Of a stretch of DNA of 9,457 nt, positions 1 through 5,223 are shown in pieces (positions within the stretch are counted from its first letter, which is position 1; every line of letters starts with the position of its first letter). The position numbers and the translations under genes are program-made. The DNA is taken from positions 1-9,457 of the forward strand of contig NZQO01000137.1 in NCBI GenBank assembly GCA_002693605.1, given 5' to 3'. Source of the stretch: Flavobacteriaceae bacterium (GTDB taxonomy: Bacteria > Bacteroidota > Bacteroidia > Flavobacteriales > Flavobacteriaceae). The notes below the pieces were generated by a model that saw only the letters and a list, made by a program, of their open reading frames with translations, was not told where the DNA came from and did no database searches.

Positions 1-85
1 CAACCTTTTTTCCTTCGGAAAAACCTGTCGCAACCAGGATAGTAAACCCGAGGAGCGCAGAAATTCGTATAAAATTGGTTTTCAT
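1..85 (-). CDS. N-terminus of an exported protein (partial, runs off left edge)
   Basis: An ATG on the minus strand at 83-85 opens a frame that stays open for 28 codons to the window edge. The translation begins MKTNFIRISALLGF and continues with TILVATGFSEGKKV. This has the layout of a Sec signal peptide: basic start (K2, R7), a hydrophobic core at about residues 9-20, then a polar stretch. No lipobox cysteine is visible, so the protein is probably soluble periplasmic or secreted rather than a lipoprotein. A good -7 box lies about 46 bases upstream (132-139) and supports the start. There is no Shine-Dalgarno sequence, as elsewhere in the window. The mature protein is outside the window, so no function can be given. 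The signal peptide resembles that of the neighbour at 225-869 in pattern, but that is not evidence of homology. Confidence 0.6.
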   Translation of the reverse strand, partial: MKTNFIRISALLGFTILVATGFSEGKKV

Positions 86-99
86 TTTTTACCTATTGG

Positions 100-117
100 A
101 GTGCGAAATTTCACACT
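100..117. promoter_or_regulatory. Imperfect 18-bp palindrome in the leader of the gene at 1-85
   Basis: AGTGCGAAATTTCACACT reads as two 9-base arms, 100-108 and 109-117, with only the pair 104/113 mismatched. On the minus strand the core is TGTGA-AATT-TCGCA, two five-base half-sites with a four-base spacer. It lies between the predicted -7 box (132-139) and the start codon (83-85), so just downstream of the expected transcription start. Because the arms leave no loop, it is more likely a site for a dimeric DNA-binding protein than an RNA hairpin. The half-site spacing is like that of Crp/Fnr-family sites, but naming the regulator would be a guess. Confidence 0.35.
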
Positions 118-131
118 CACATTTCAGCGCG

Positions 132-139
132 CAAATATA
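132..139 (-). promoter_or_regulatory. Bacteroidota -7 box for the gene at 1-85
   Basis: The minus strand reads TATATTTG, an exact match to the Bacteroidota sigma-ABfr -7 consensus TAnnTTTG. It lies 46 bases upstream of the ATG. The nearest upstream TTG is only 12 bases away, shorter than the usual spacing of about 17-23, so the -33 part is not convincing. Confidence 0.45.
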
Positions 140-167
140 CGCTATTTTTTACAAATCTGATTTACAG

Positions 168-186
168 AGTGTTAAATAGTGTTAAA
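168..186. repeat. Two tandem AGTGTTAAA repeats, 10-bp period
   Basis: AGTGTTAAA occurs at 168-176 and again at 178-186, one helical turn apart. Read toward the minus-strand gene at 1-85, this is TTTAAC-N4-TTTAAC, starting 31 bases upstream of its -7 box. That is a typical position for an activator or response-regulator site next to a promoter. A similar pair is found at 3587-3603, and more copies at 1081-1154. Confidence 0.45.
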
Positions 187-190
187 ATGA

Positions 191-217
191 AAAAACCAGG
201 ACGTCAGCCTGGTTTTT
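191..217 (-). terminator. Intrinsic terminator of the lysozyme-like gene
   Basis: AAAAACCAGG (191-200) and CCTGGTTTTT (208-217) form a perfect 10-bp stem with a 7-base loop. On the minus strand the stem ends in a run of T. It starts 8 bases after the stop codon at 225-227. The A and T flanks mean it could also work in the other direction. Confidence 0.85.
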
Positions 218-224
218 CCAATAA

Positions 225-869
225 TTATAATGTCGCTCTGGCATTGTTATCTGGAAGTATGGACGACACATCGTAGTCTGCAAATTTCTGCATATACTTT
301 GTAATGGGAACGTTGTTTGCATCGGCAAAAACGTCTTGCCCATTCGTGTCCAGGAATTTTTTTACGTTTCCTGCACCTCCCAGATGGGCTGCTGCTATTA
401 AGCCAGACTCGGTTACTTTGATACCATTGATTATTTGACCATCGAACGCATCGATATGGTCCTTTAGTACCCACTTGTTCTTGGATATAAGCGCTTCGAA
501 CGCTTTTTCCTGAAGCACAGGTGAGTTAAGGAATTTACTCTTATTATAAATTCCTACCCAGTTAAGGGTAGACCAGCCAAACTGGTATTTTCCCATATAA
601 CCTAGTCTGTTCACAGCCTTGTAATTACCACTGCTTTCTGAAAAGCCGAGGTCTTCACTAAAGCCAAGGTACGACTTCCCAACAAAGGGAATGTTTTGCT
701 GGGGATTCATATTTACTTCGAACTCATGCGGAACATAAGTTGGTGTTCCTATGGTGTCCGTAGTAAATATAGAACTACTAAACTTCTCTTCTCTTGCAGA
801 AGAAAATCCTGTAACCAAGAAAACGGTTACTATTAGTAGCACAGACAATTTCATAAAACGCTTTCTCAT
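225..869 (-). CDS. Exported lysozyme/transglycosylase-like protein
   Basis: A 214-residue protein with an N-terminal signal peptide (residues 1-25: MRKR start, hydrophobic stretch at about 8-20) and one compact domain at about 65-200. The domain carries ESSGNY (78-83), then GYMGKYQFG (90-98) and later AAAHLGGAGNVKKFL (159-173). This spacing is typical of lysozyme-fold transglycosylase-like proteins, in which the glutamate before S/G-G-N-Y is the catalytic acid, here E78. I infer it binds or cuts peptidoglycan in the periplasm. Flavobacterial relatives are often labelled as LysM or peptidoglycan-binding proteins, but no LysM repeat is visible here. The start at 867-869 gives a basic signal-peptide front; an internal ATG at 852-854 (M6) would also leave a signal peptide. 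It is a single-gene unit with its own -7 box (957-964) and terminator (191-217). Activity is not proven; it could be a non-catalytic binding protein. Confidence 0.75.
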   Translation of the reverse strand: MRKRFMKLSVLLIVTVFLVTGFSSAREEKFSSSIFTTDTIGTPTYVPHEFEVNMNPQQNIPFVGKSYLGFSEDLGFSESSGNYKAVNRLGYMGKYQFGWSTLNWVGIYNKSKFLNSPVLQEKAFEALISKNKWVLKDHIDAFDGQIINGIKVTESGLIAAAHLGGAGNVKKFLDTNGQDVFADANNVPITKYMQKFADYDVSSILPDNNARATL

Positions 870-898
870 GTTTTACTTGGTTTAAATTATAATTATTG

Positions 899-921
899 CG
901 CCCAAGCTTCGTGCTAGGGCG
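899..921 (-). promoter_or_regulatory. Hairpin in the 5' leader of the lysozyme-like gene
   Basis: CGCCC (899-903) pairs with GGGCG (917-921). After one A/A mismatch, AGC (905-907) pairs with GCT (913-915), leaving a 5-base loop. The 8-bp stem lies about 30 bases ahead of the start codon and inside the leader expected from the -7 box at 957-964. No T run follows, so it is not a normal terminator. It may stabilise the mRNA or affect translation; the role is unknown. Confidence 0.35.
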
Positions 922-956
922 AAATACTCTTTAAATTAGCAAACACAAATTCTTAG

Positions 957-964
957 CAAACCTA
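957..964 (-). promoter_or_regulatory. -7 box for the lysozyme-like gene
   Basis: The minus strand reads TAGGTTTG, an exact TAnnTTTG match, giving a leader of roughly 80 bases before the ATG at 867-869. No TTG at suitable -33 spacing was found, so the call rests on this one element. Confidence 0.4.
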
Positions 965-1080
965 TGTTCGCCAGGGCTTTATGAAATTATTATGCCAAAG
1001 ATCGTATACTCGTAATTTTTTCTGAATGGCTTTCTGCCGTCCATTACCAAAATACAAGGTTATACCGCGTAGAGAAAGGA

Positions 1081-1154
1081 TTTAACAGACTTTAACCCAT
1101 GGTTTAAAAAAGGTTTAACGGAAAACCCAAAAGGCTGACAACCTATGGGTTAAA
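1081..1154. repeat. TTTAAC repeats and a long inverted repeat
   Basis: TTTAAC occurs at 1081-1086, 1091-1096 and 1114-1119, and its complement GTTAAA at 1149-1154. TTTAACCCAT (1091-1100) and ATGGGTTAAA (1145-1154) are a perfect 10-bp inverted repeat. AGGTT (1111-1115) and AACCT (1140-1144) extend the pairing by 5 bp after a 10-base bulge on one side. It lies downstream of mltG and more than 100 bases upstream of the promoter of the lysozyme-like gene. It could be a multi-copy operator or a structured RNA 3' end. The same hexamer pair occurs at 168-186 and 3587-3603. Confidence 0.45.
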
Positions 1155-1197
1155 AAGAAAAAAAGAAAAAAAATGATACGATTATGCGCGGCGTATC
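1152..1197 (-). terminator. Intrinsic terminator of the dapF-GNAT-mltG operon
   Basis: GATACG (1175-1180) and CGTATC (1192-1197) form a 6-bp stem with an 11-base loop. On the minus strand the stem is followed directly by a T-rich tract (complement of 1152-1173) broken only by single C bases. It starts immediately after the mltG stop codon (1199-1201), the right place to end the operon. Confidence 0.75.
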
Positions 1198-1198
1198 G

Positions 1199-2242
1199 CT
1201 ACCGTTTTACGCCCTGATTGGAGATCCATCGAACGTATTCCGCCTTGTTGCGGTTGTGTTGAGCCAGGGTCTTTGCAAACTTGTGGTACCCAAAGTTCTC
1301 CACATTCGCCACGAAAAATAAATAGTCATGCACTTCGGGGTTAAGGACGGCATCGATAGAAGATATATCGGGCATTGCTATGGGCCCGGGCGGTATCCCG
1401 GCATAGCGATAAGTATTGTAGGGCGAATCAATTTCCAGATCGGCATAGAGTACCCGCTTGATTACCTGGTTAAAATCATTCTCGATCTTTTTTTTCGCAT
1501 AAATTACCGTTGGGTCGGCCTGCAAGAGCATGCCGCGTTCCAATCGGTTTAGGTACACGCCGGCCACCTTCGGGCGTTCATCGACCTTGGCCGTTTCCTT
1601 CTGTACGATAGACGCCAAAGCCGTTACCTTTAATGGATCGAGATCTAGCGCATTGGCTTTTTGCAATCGTTCCTCGTTCCAAAATCGATCGTATTCGGTT
1701 TTCATGCGGTCGCGAAATGTTTTGGCACTACTGTTCCAATACATTTCATATGTATTTGGCACGTACATGGCGAGCGCAGTTTCTTCGGAAAGGCCTACCG
1801 ATTCCAGAAATTCCGGGTCCCGCATCGCGGTAATGAGCGAAAGGCTATCTGCCTCGATCTGGCGGGACATGTGCCCGGCCAGATTTTCTAGGCGTTCCTG
1901 GTTGTTGAACTTTACATCGATGGGGATATTGCGACTGCGAATGGTATTGATTATGTCATTATTGTTCATCCCCTTTTTAATAATGAAATGCCCCGGCTTA
2001 ATATTCGTGGTATAACCCTTCCGCTTCGCGACCGCTTTAAAAGAATCTACATCTGCCAAGAGCGGTTCTACCTCAGCTACCACCTCGGCAAAAGTGGCGT
2101 TGGTAGGAATATATACGTGCGCTTCCGCGTTATTGAAGGCCGTGTTGGGCGAGAATACGGTCGTATAGACGTAATACGCGAAACCACCCATACCTACTAA
2201 CCCAAGCAGTGCCACTGCCACAAGAATTTTCTTAATATACAT
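1199..2242 (-). CDS. mltG: Endolytic murein transglycosylase MltG
   Basis: MltG (YceG family) is an inner-membrane enzyme that cuts nascent peptidoglycan glycan strands internally and is thought to end their growth. From the ATG at 2240-2242 the protein has 347 residues: short basic start MYIKK, one membrane segment at about 3-26, a LysM-like periplasmic part, then the catalytic domain. The signature ALASIVQKET carries the catalytic glutamate of KET (E216 in this numbering, equivalent to E. coli E218). It is followed by VAGVYLNRLERGM, LQADPTVIYA, SPYNTY and GIPPGPIAMP, all typical of the family. The usual E before KET is Q here, but that residue is not the catalytic one. An in-frame ATG at 2270-2272 would add 10 residues, but it lies inside the upstream gene and puts charged residues before the membrane anchor. 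The chosen ATG follows the upstream TGA by one base, which suggests translational coupling. Confidence 0.95.
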   Translation of the reverse strand: MYIKKILVAVALLGLVGMGGFAYYVYTTVFSPNTAFNNAEAHVYIPTNATFAEVVAEVEPLLADVDSFKAVAKRKGYTTNIKPGHFIIKKGMNNNDIINTIRSRNIPIDVKFNNQERLENLAGHMSRQIEADSLSLITAMRDPEFLESVGLSEETALAMYVPNTYEMYWNSSAKTFRDRMKTEYDRFWNEERLQKANALDLDPLKVTALASIVQKETAKVDERPKVAGVYLNRLERGMLLQADPTVIYAKKKIENDFNQVIKRVLYADLEIDSPYNTYRYAGIPPGPIAMPDISSIDAVLNPEVHDYLFFVANVENFGYHKFAKTLAQHNRNKAEYVRWISNQGVKR

Positions 2243-2243
2243 T

Positions 2244-2774
2244 TCAAAAAAGTTTCTGGTAGAGCCATTCATCCTTAAAGGCTCCGTCGGTAAATATCCA
2301 ATCTTTCTTGGTGCCCGCCAAAGCGAATCCCGCTTTTTCGAACAATCTTACACTAGCTTTGTTACCTTCGGAAATATTAGCATATAACTGATGCAGGTGT
2401 AAATGCCGCTGTACATAGTTGCAGAGCATTTGCAACGCCTCTTGGGCAAAGCCCTTACCCCTGTCTACAGGGTCGGCAATCAGGATTCCTACGCCGGCGC
2501 GTTGGTGCTTCGGGTCAAAATCAAACAAATCTACCAAGCCAATGGTTCTATCTGTCTCCCTGTGAACGATTACCAAGCGAAGTTGTTTTACCTCGTAGAT
2601 ATCGCGATGGGCGTTTTCAAGATAGTCGTGCAAGGTATAGTTTGAAAATGGGACCGTGGTGCTGCTTATCTCCCAAAATGATTCGTCGTTCTCAACGGCA
2701 TATAGAAACGGTAGATCGGTCGGTTCCAACGCGCGCAAAAGTAGTTCCTCTCCCTGTAGCGAAATCATAGCCAT
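2244..2774 (-). CDS. GNAT-family N-acetyltransferase (RimJ/RimL-like)
   Basis: A 176-residue single-domain acetyltransferase of the GNAT fold. An acetyl group is moved from acetyl-CoA to an amine of an unknown acceptor. The acetyl-CoA loop is visible as GVGILIADPVDRGKGFAQEAL (94-114), with the R-G-K-G-F-A signature at 105-110. The later NKASVRLFEKAGF (138-150) is the usual second signature of RimL-type members. Length is normal for the family. It is the middle gene of a three-gene operon: the first ATG (2772-2774) overlaps the dapF end by 10 bases, and a second ATG at M3 (2766-2768) makes an ATGA overlap with the dapF stop. Either start is possible. Its place between dapF and mltG hints at a cell-wall-linked substrate, but a protein or small-molecule substrate is equally possible. 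Confidence 0.85.
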   Translation of the reverse strand: MAMISLQGEELLLRALEPTDLPFLYAVENDESFWEISSTTVPFSNYTLHDYLENAHRDIYEVKQLRLVIVHRETDRTIGLVDLFDFDPKHQRAGVGILIADPVDRGKGFAQEALQMLCNYVQRHLHLHQLYANISEGNKASVRLFEKAGFALAGTKKDWIFTDGAFKDEWLYQKLF

Positions 2775-3538
2775 TCTCCTTTAAAAACGAGGGTGGCGGG
2801 GCCCTCTAAAAATATATCGACATACGCGTTCCCTGATTTCTTGAAACGTACCGTCAAGTTTCCTCCGCGTGTCTGCAAACGAACTGAATTGCCGGTTGCC
2901 TTCCCTCGTTGGTGGGCGGCGAGGGCAACGGCGGTCACCCCTGTACCGCACGACAGGGTCTCATCTTCTACCCCGCGCTCGTACGTGCGAACCGCAACGG
3001 TATTTTCTGAAAGCTGCTCGACGAAATTTACATTGGCACCAGCGGCTCCATACCGGTCGTACCTGATTTTTCTTCCTTCGGAAAAAACATCAAATTCCGA
3101 TAGGTTTTCGACCCACTGTACGTGGTGTGGCGACCCGGTGTCCAAAAATGTGTATGATTCTGCAGCCTCTATTTGCCTTACTTCGTTCATTTGTAGCGAA
3201 ACCACATCGTCTTGGAGGGTTGCGTGGTGCAGGCCATCAACTGCCTCGAAAGTGGCGCTTTCTGAAATCAGCCCCAGGTACCTCGCAAAATGAACGATGC
3301 ACCTACCCCCGTTGCCGCACATACTGCTCTTGTTTCCGTCGGCATTATAGTAAACCATCGTAAAATCGTGTTCGGGATGATTCTGCAGCAACAGCAGCCC
3401 ATCTGCACCTATGCCAAATTTACGGTCGCACAGCAGTTTTATGAGTTTGGTATCATTTTTGAAAAATAACTCACGACGATTATCGATAATGACAAAATCG
3501 TTTCCCGTACCCTGATATTTATAAAAGCTAAACGCCAT
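2765..3538 (-). CDS. dapF: Diaminopimelate epimerase DapF
   Basis: DapF converts LL-diaminopimelate to meso-diaminopimelate in the cytoplasm. The product is a peptidoglycan cross-linking amino acid and the lysine precursor. The 257-residue protein has the expected two pseudo-symmetric halves. FYKYQGTGNDF (5-15) is the conserved front. NADGNKSSMCGNGGRC (65-80) carries the first catalytic cysteine, C74. GANVNFVE (167-174) and ERGVEDETLSCGTG (187-200) follow, with the second catalytic cysteine at C197. Both bases of the two-base epimerase mechanism are therefore present. The start is fixed by the conserved front lying only five residues in. It is the first gene of the operon with GNAT and mltG. 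A -7 box lies just 5 bases upstream of the ATG, so the transcript may have almost no leader. Confidence 0.96.
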   Translation of the reverse strand: MAFSFYKYQGTGNDFVIIDNRRELFFKNDTKLIKLLCDRKFGIGADGLLLLQNHPEHDFTMVYYNADGNKSSMCGNGGRCIVHFARYLGLISESATFEAVDGLHHATLQDDVVSLQMNEVRQIEAAESYTFLDTGSPHHVQWVENLSEFDVFSEGRKIRYDRYGAAGANVNFVEQLSENTVAVRTYERGVEDETLSCGTGVTAVALAAHQRGKATGNSVRLQTRGGNLTVRFKKSGNAYVDIFLEGPATLVFKGEWL

Positions 3539-3543
3539 AGGCG

Positions 3544-3570
3544 CAAAGGTATAAAAACCAAAAATGCCAA
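3544..3570 (-). promoter_or_regulatory. Promoter of the dapF operon, nearly leaderless
   Basis: The minus strand reads TACCTTTG at 3544-3551, an exact TAnnTTTG match, with TTG at 3568-3570 after a 16-base spacer (usual about 17-23). The box ends only 5 bases before the dapF ATG at 3536-3538, so transcription should begin at or within a base or two of the start codon. The lack of any ribosome-binding site is consistent with this. Confidence 0.5.
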
Positions 3571-3586
3571 TTTGATATTTTGGGCT

Positions 3587-3603
3587 GTTAAATGGGAGTT
3601 AAA
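3587..3603. repeat. Paired GTTAAA direct repeat in the dapF/htrA divergent region
   Basis: GTTAAA at 3587-3592 and 3598-3603, 11 bases apart. It ends 2 bases before the ECF-like -35 of the protease gene and begins 35 bases upstream of the dapF -7 box. Placement and spacing resemble the pair at 168-186, so a shared regulator that could affect both divergent promoters is possible. Confidence 0.45.
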
Positions 3604-3605
3604 AC

Positions 3606-3632
3606 TGAAACGTCTCGGTATTATCGAAGTCA
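3606..3632 (+). promoter_or_regulatory. ECF-sigma-like promoter of the Do protease gene
   Basis: TGAAAC (3606-3611) and GTCA (3629-3632) are separated by 17 bases, the layout of extracytoplasmic-function sigma promoters (AAC-type -35 and GTC-type -10). The -10 lies 35 bases before the ATG. Envelope-stress sigma control of DegP/HtrA proteases is well known in other bacteria. A weaker alternative is a 7-of-8 -7 box, TACGTTTA, at 3637-3644. Confidence 0.4.
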
Positions 3633-3667
3633 TTATTACGTTTAGAGTATAACCAAAATAAATATCT

Positions 3668-5065
3668 ATGAAACAGACAGTCAGATTAGTATTAGTAGCG
3701 CTGATTGCTGGCGCAGTTAGCTTGGGCGGATACAAACTATTGGAAGATAAGACAACGTTTGCCGTAGTGGAACACAACGAGAACCCTTCCTTTATTCCTA
3801 CCGCCAACTTTTCGAATGTACCCTCGGGTGAGATAAATTTTAATTTCACTCAGGCCGCCGAACAAACCGTCGATGCCGTGGTGCACGTTAAAAACACCAC
3901 CATAAGCAAGCAACCCACCAATATGATGGAATATTTCTACGGCGGTGGGCAGCCACGCGAAATTGTTGGGGCCGGTAGCGGGGTTATCATCTCGCCCGAT
4001 GGCTATATCGTTACCAACAACCACGTTATTGCCAATGCCAGCGAGCTTCAGGTGACCCTCAATGATAACCGAATTTACGAGGCCGAATTGATTGGCACCG
4101 ACCCCAAGACCGATATTGCGCTCATAAAGATCGAATCTGACGAGGCCCTCCCCTTTGTACCGTTTGGCGATTCCAATACAATCAAATTGGGTGAATGGGT
4201 GCTCGCCGTCGGGAACCCGTTTAACCTAACCTCTACCGTTACCGCGGGAATCATTAGCGCCAAGGCCCGCGATTTGAATGAATTTGATGCCAACCCGCAA
4301 TCCTTCATTCAAACCGATGCAGCCGTAAACCGCGGCAATAGCGGTGGCGCCCTAGTGAACATTCGCGGTGAGCTAATTGGCATTAATACGGCCATCACCT
4401 CCGAGACCGGTTCGTACGTAGGGTATGCCTTTGCCGTCCCTTCAAACAATGCCCGGAAAGTTATTGAGGATATTATGGAATTCGGAAACGTACAGCGCGG
4501 TATTCTGGGTATCTCCGGAAGTACGCTGAACAGCAGGCTTGCCGAGCAATATGGCCTTTCTCAAACAGAAGGTGTCTACGTTGCGGGAATTGAAGTGGGC
4601 AGCGGCGCCGAGGACGCCGGGATACAGGAAGGCGACGTGATTCGGAAATTGGACGGCTATAAGGTTGGGAAATTTTCAGATTTGGCGGGCTATCTTGGTT
4701 CCAAACGCCCTAATGATGTTGTGCAGGTAACTGTGGTAAGAAAGGGTCGCGAACGCATCATCCCCGTCACGTTGGTTAAATTGGAGACCCTGGAAATTGA
4801 CGTGCTCGAACTTGAGGTAAAGAACGCGAGTACTGCAGACCTCCGTACGCGTGGGGTAAAGAACGGGGTGGTCATTACAAAGCCACTCAGCCAGCAAATG
4901 GCTCGCTATAACCTGCAGGGCAGTATTATAACGATGATAAATGATGAGAAGATAAACAGCATAGACGACGTTAAGCGCATCATGAGCCGTCGTGCAGCCA
5001 CCGACCCCTTAAAGGTAACCTTTGTAGACACACAGGGCGAGCAGAACTCGTTCATCTTTAGGTAA
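3668..5065 (+). CDS. htrA: Do/DegP-family periplasmic serine protease (HtrA)
   Basis: A 465-residue trypsin-like protease and chaperone of the HtrA family that degrades or holds misfolded envelope proteins. It begins with a signal peptide or anchor (residues 5-22). The protease domain runs from about 60 to 265 and has the full catalytic triad: H119 in TNNHVI, D149 in KTDIALIKI and S225 in GNSGGALVN. A PDZ domain follows at about 275-370 (RGILGISG, GVYVAGIEVGSGAEDAGIQ, EGDVIRKLDG). The final part, about 395-460 (GVVITKP, GSIITMINDEKINSIDDV), looks like a second, shorter PDZ domain. Length is normal for Do proteases. It is transcribed away from the dapF operon through a 129-base divergent region with an ECF-like promoter, and has its own terminator. 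Whether it is DegP-like or DegQ-like cannot be told from sequence. Confidence 0.95.
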   Translation: MKQTVRLVLVALIAGAVSLGGYKLLEDKTTFAVVEHNENPSFIPTANFSNVPSGEINFNFTQAAEQTVDAVVHVKNTTISKQPTNMMEYFYGGGQPREIVGAGSGVIISPDGYIVTNNHVIANASELQVTLNDNRIYEAELIGTDPKTDIALIKIESDEALPFVPFGDSNTIKLGEWVLAVGNPFNLTSTVTAGIISAKARDLNEFDANPQSFIQTDAAVNRGNSGGALVNIRGELIGINTAITSETGSYVGYAFAVPSNNARKVIEDIMEFGNVQRGILGISGSTLNSRLAEQYGLSQTEGVYVAGIEVGSGAEDAGIQEGDVIRKLDGYKVGKFSDLAGYLGSKRPNDVVQVTVVRKGRERIIPVTLVKLETLEIDVLELEVKNASTADLRTRGVKNGVVITKPLSQQMARYNLQGSIITMINDEKINSIDDVKRIMSRRAATDPLKVTFVDTQGEQNSFIFR

Positions 5066-5087
5066 CAGAGTAAAATATTCCAAGTAG

Positions 5088-5120
5088 ATACCCTTCAAGA
5101 TTTACTTTTTTGAAGGGTAT
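5088..5120 (+). terminator. Intrinsic terminator of the Do protease gene
   Basis: ATACCCTTCAA (5088-5098) and TTGAAGGGTAT (5110-5120) form a perfect 11-bp stem with an 11-base loop, followed by the T-rich TTATTTTAAT. It lies 22 bases after the stop codon. Confidence 0.85.
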
Positions 5121-5161
5121 TTATTTTAATGAATTGGCTATTTTATACCGCTTTAAATAAT

Positions 5162-5169
5162 TATTTTTG
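5162..5169 (+). promoter_or_regulatory. -7 box of the GAPDH gene
   Basis: TATTTTTG is an exact TAnnTTTG match, about 54 bases before the ATG at 5224-5226. The nearest TTG, at 5134-5136, is 25 bases upstream, slightly far for a -33 element. The box spans the only upstream in-frame start (TTG at 5167), which argues that translation starts at 5224. Confidence 0.5.
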
Positions 5170-5223
5170 CGCCAATTAAAACCGCGTCCCATTGGTAACA
5201 TTGGGACCCTAAACAACATAACC

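Larger units (their letters stand above)
870..1198. other. Gene-free region between mltG and the lysozyme-like gene
   Basis: No credible coding frame on either strand in about 330 bases. From low to high coordinate it holds a leader hairpin (899-921), a -7 box (957-964), an AT-rich stretch without recognisable signals (965-1080), TTTAAC repeats with an inverted repeat (1081-1154), an A-rich tract and the mltG terminator hairpin (1152-1197). On the minus strand it works first as the 3' end of mltG and then as the promoter and leader region of the lysozyme-like gene. Confidence 0.6.

Noticed and set aside
1152..1173. A-rich tract as a phase-variable homopolymer
   Set aside because: It is interrupted by G bases and is well explained as the T tail of the mltG terminator on the minus strand.
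1530..2015. 161-codon frame on the plus strand opposite mltG
   Set aside because: Antisense to a clearly conserved gene, with no recognisable motifs.
2243..2272. Longer MltG start at 2270-2272
   Set aside because: It adds 10 residues with no hydrophobic or basic signal character and lies inside the GNAT gene; the ATG at 2240-2242 directly precedes the membrane anchor and sits one base after the upstream stop.
2793..3293. 166-codon frame on the plus strand opposite dapF
   Set aside because: Antisense to dapF, whose catalytic motifs are intact; the translation is rich in R, S and T and looks random.
3844..4900. Several short minus-strand frames opposite the Do protease
   Set aside because: The protease triad and PDZ domain are intact in the plus frame, and the antisense frames carry no motif.
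5167..5223. TTG start adding 19 residues to GAPDH
   Set aside because: The TTG overlaps the -7 box at 5162-5169, so it would not be in the mRNA; the ATG at 5224 gives 482 residues, the length I recall for this form.
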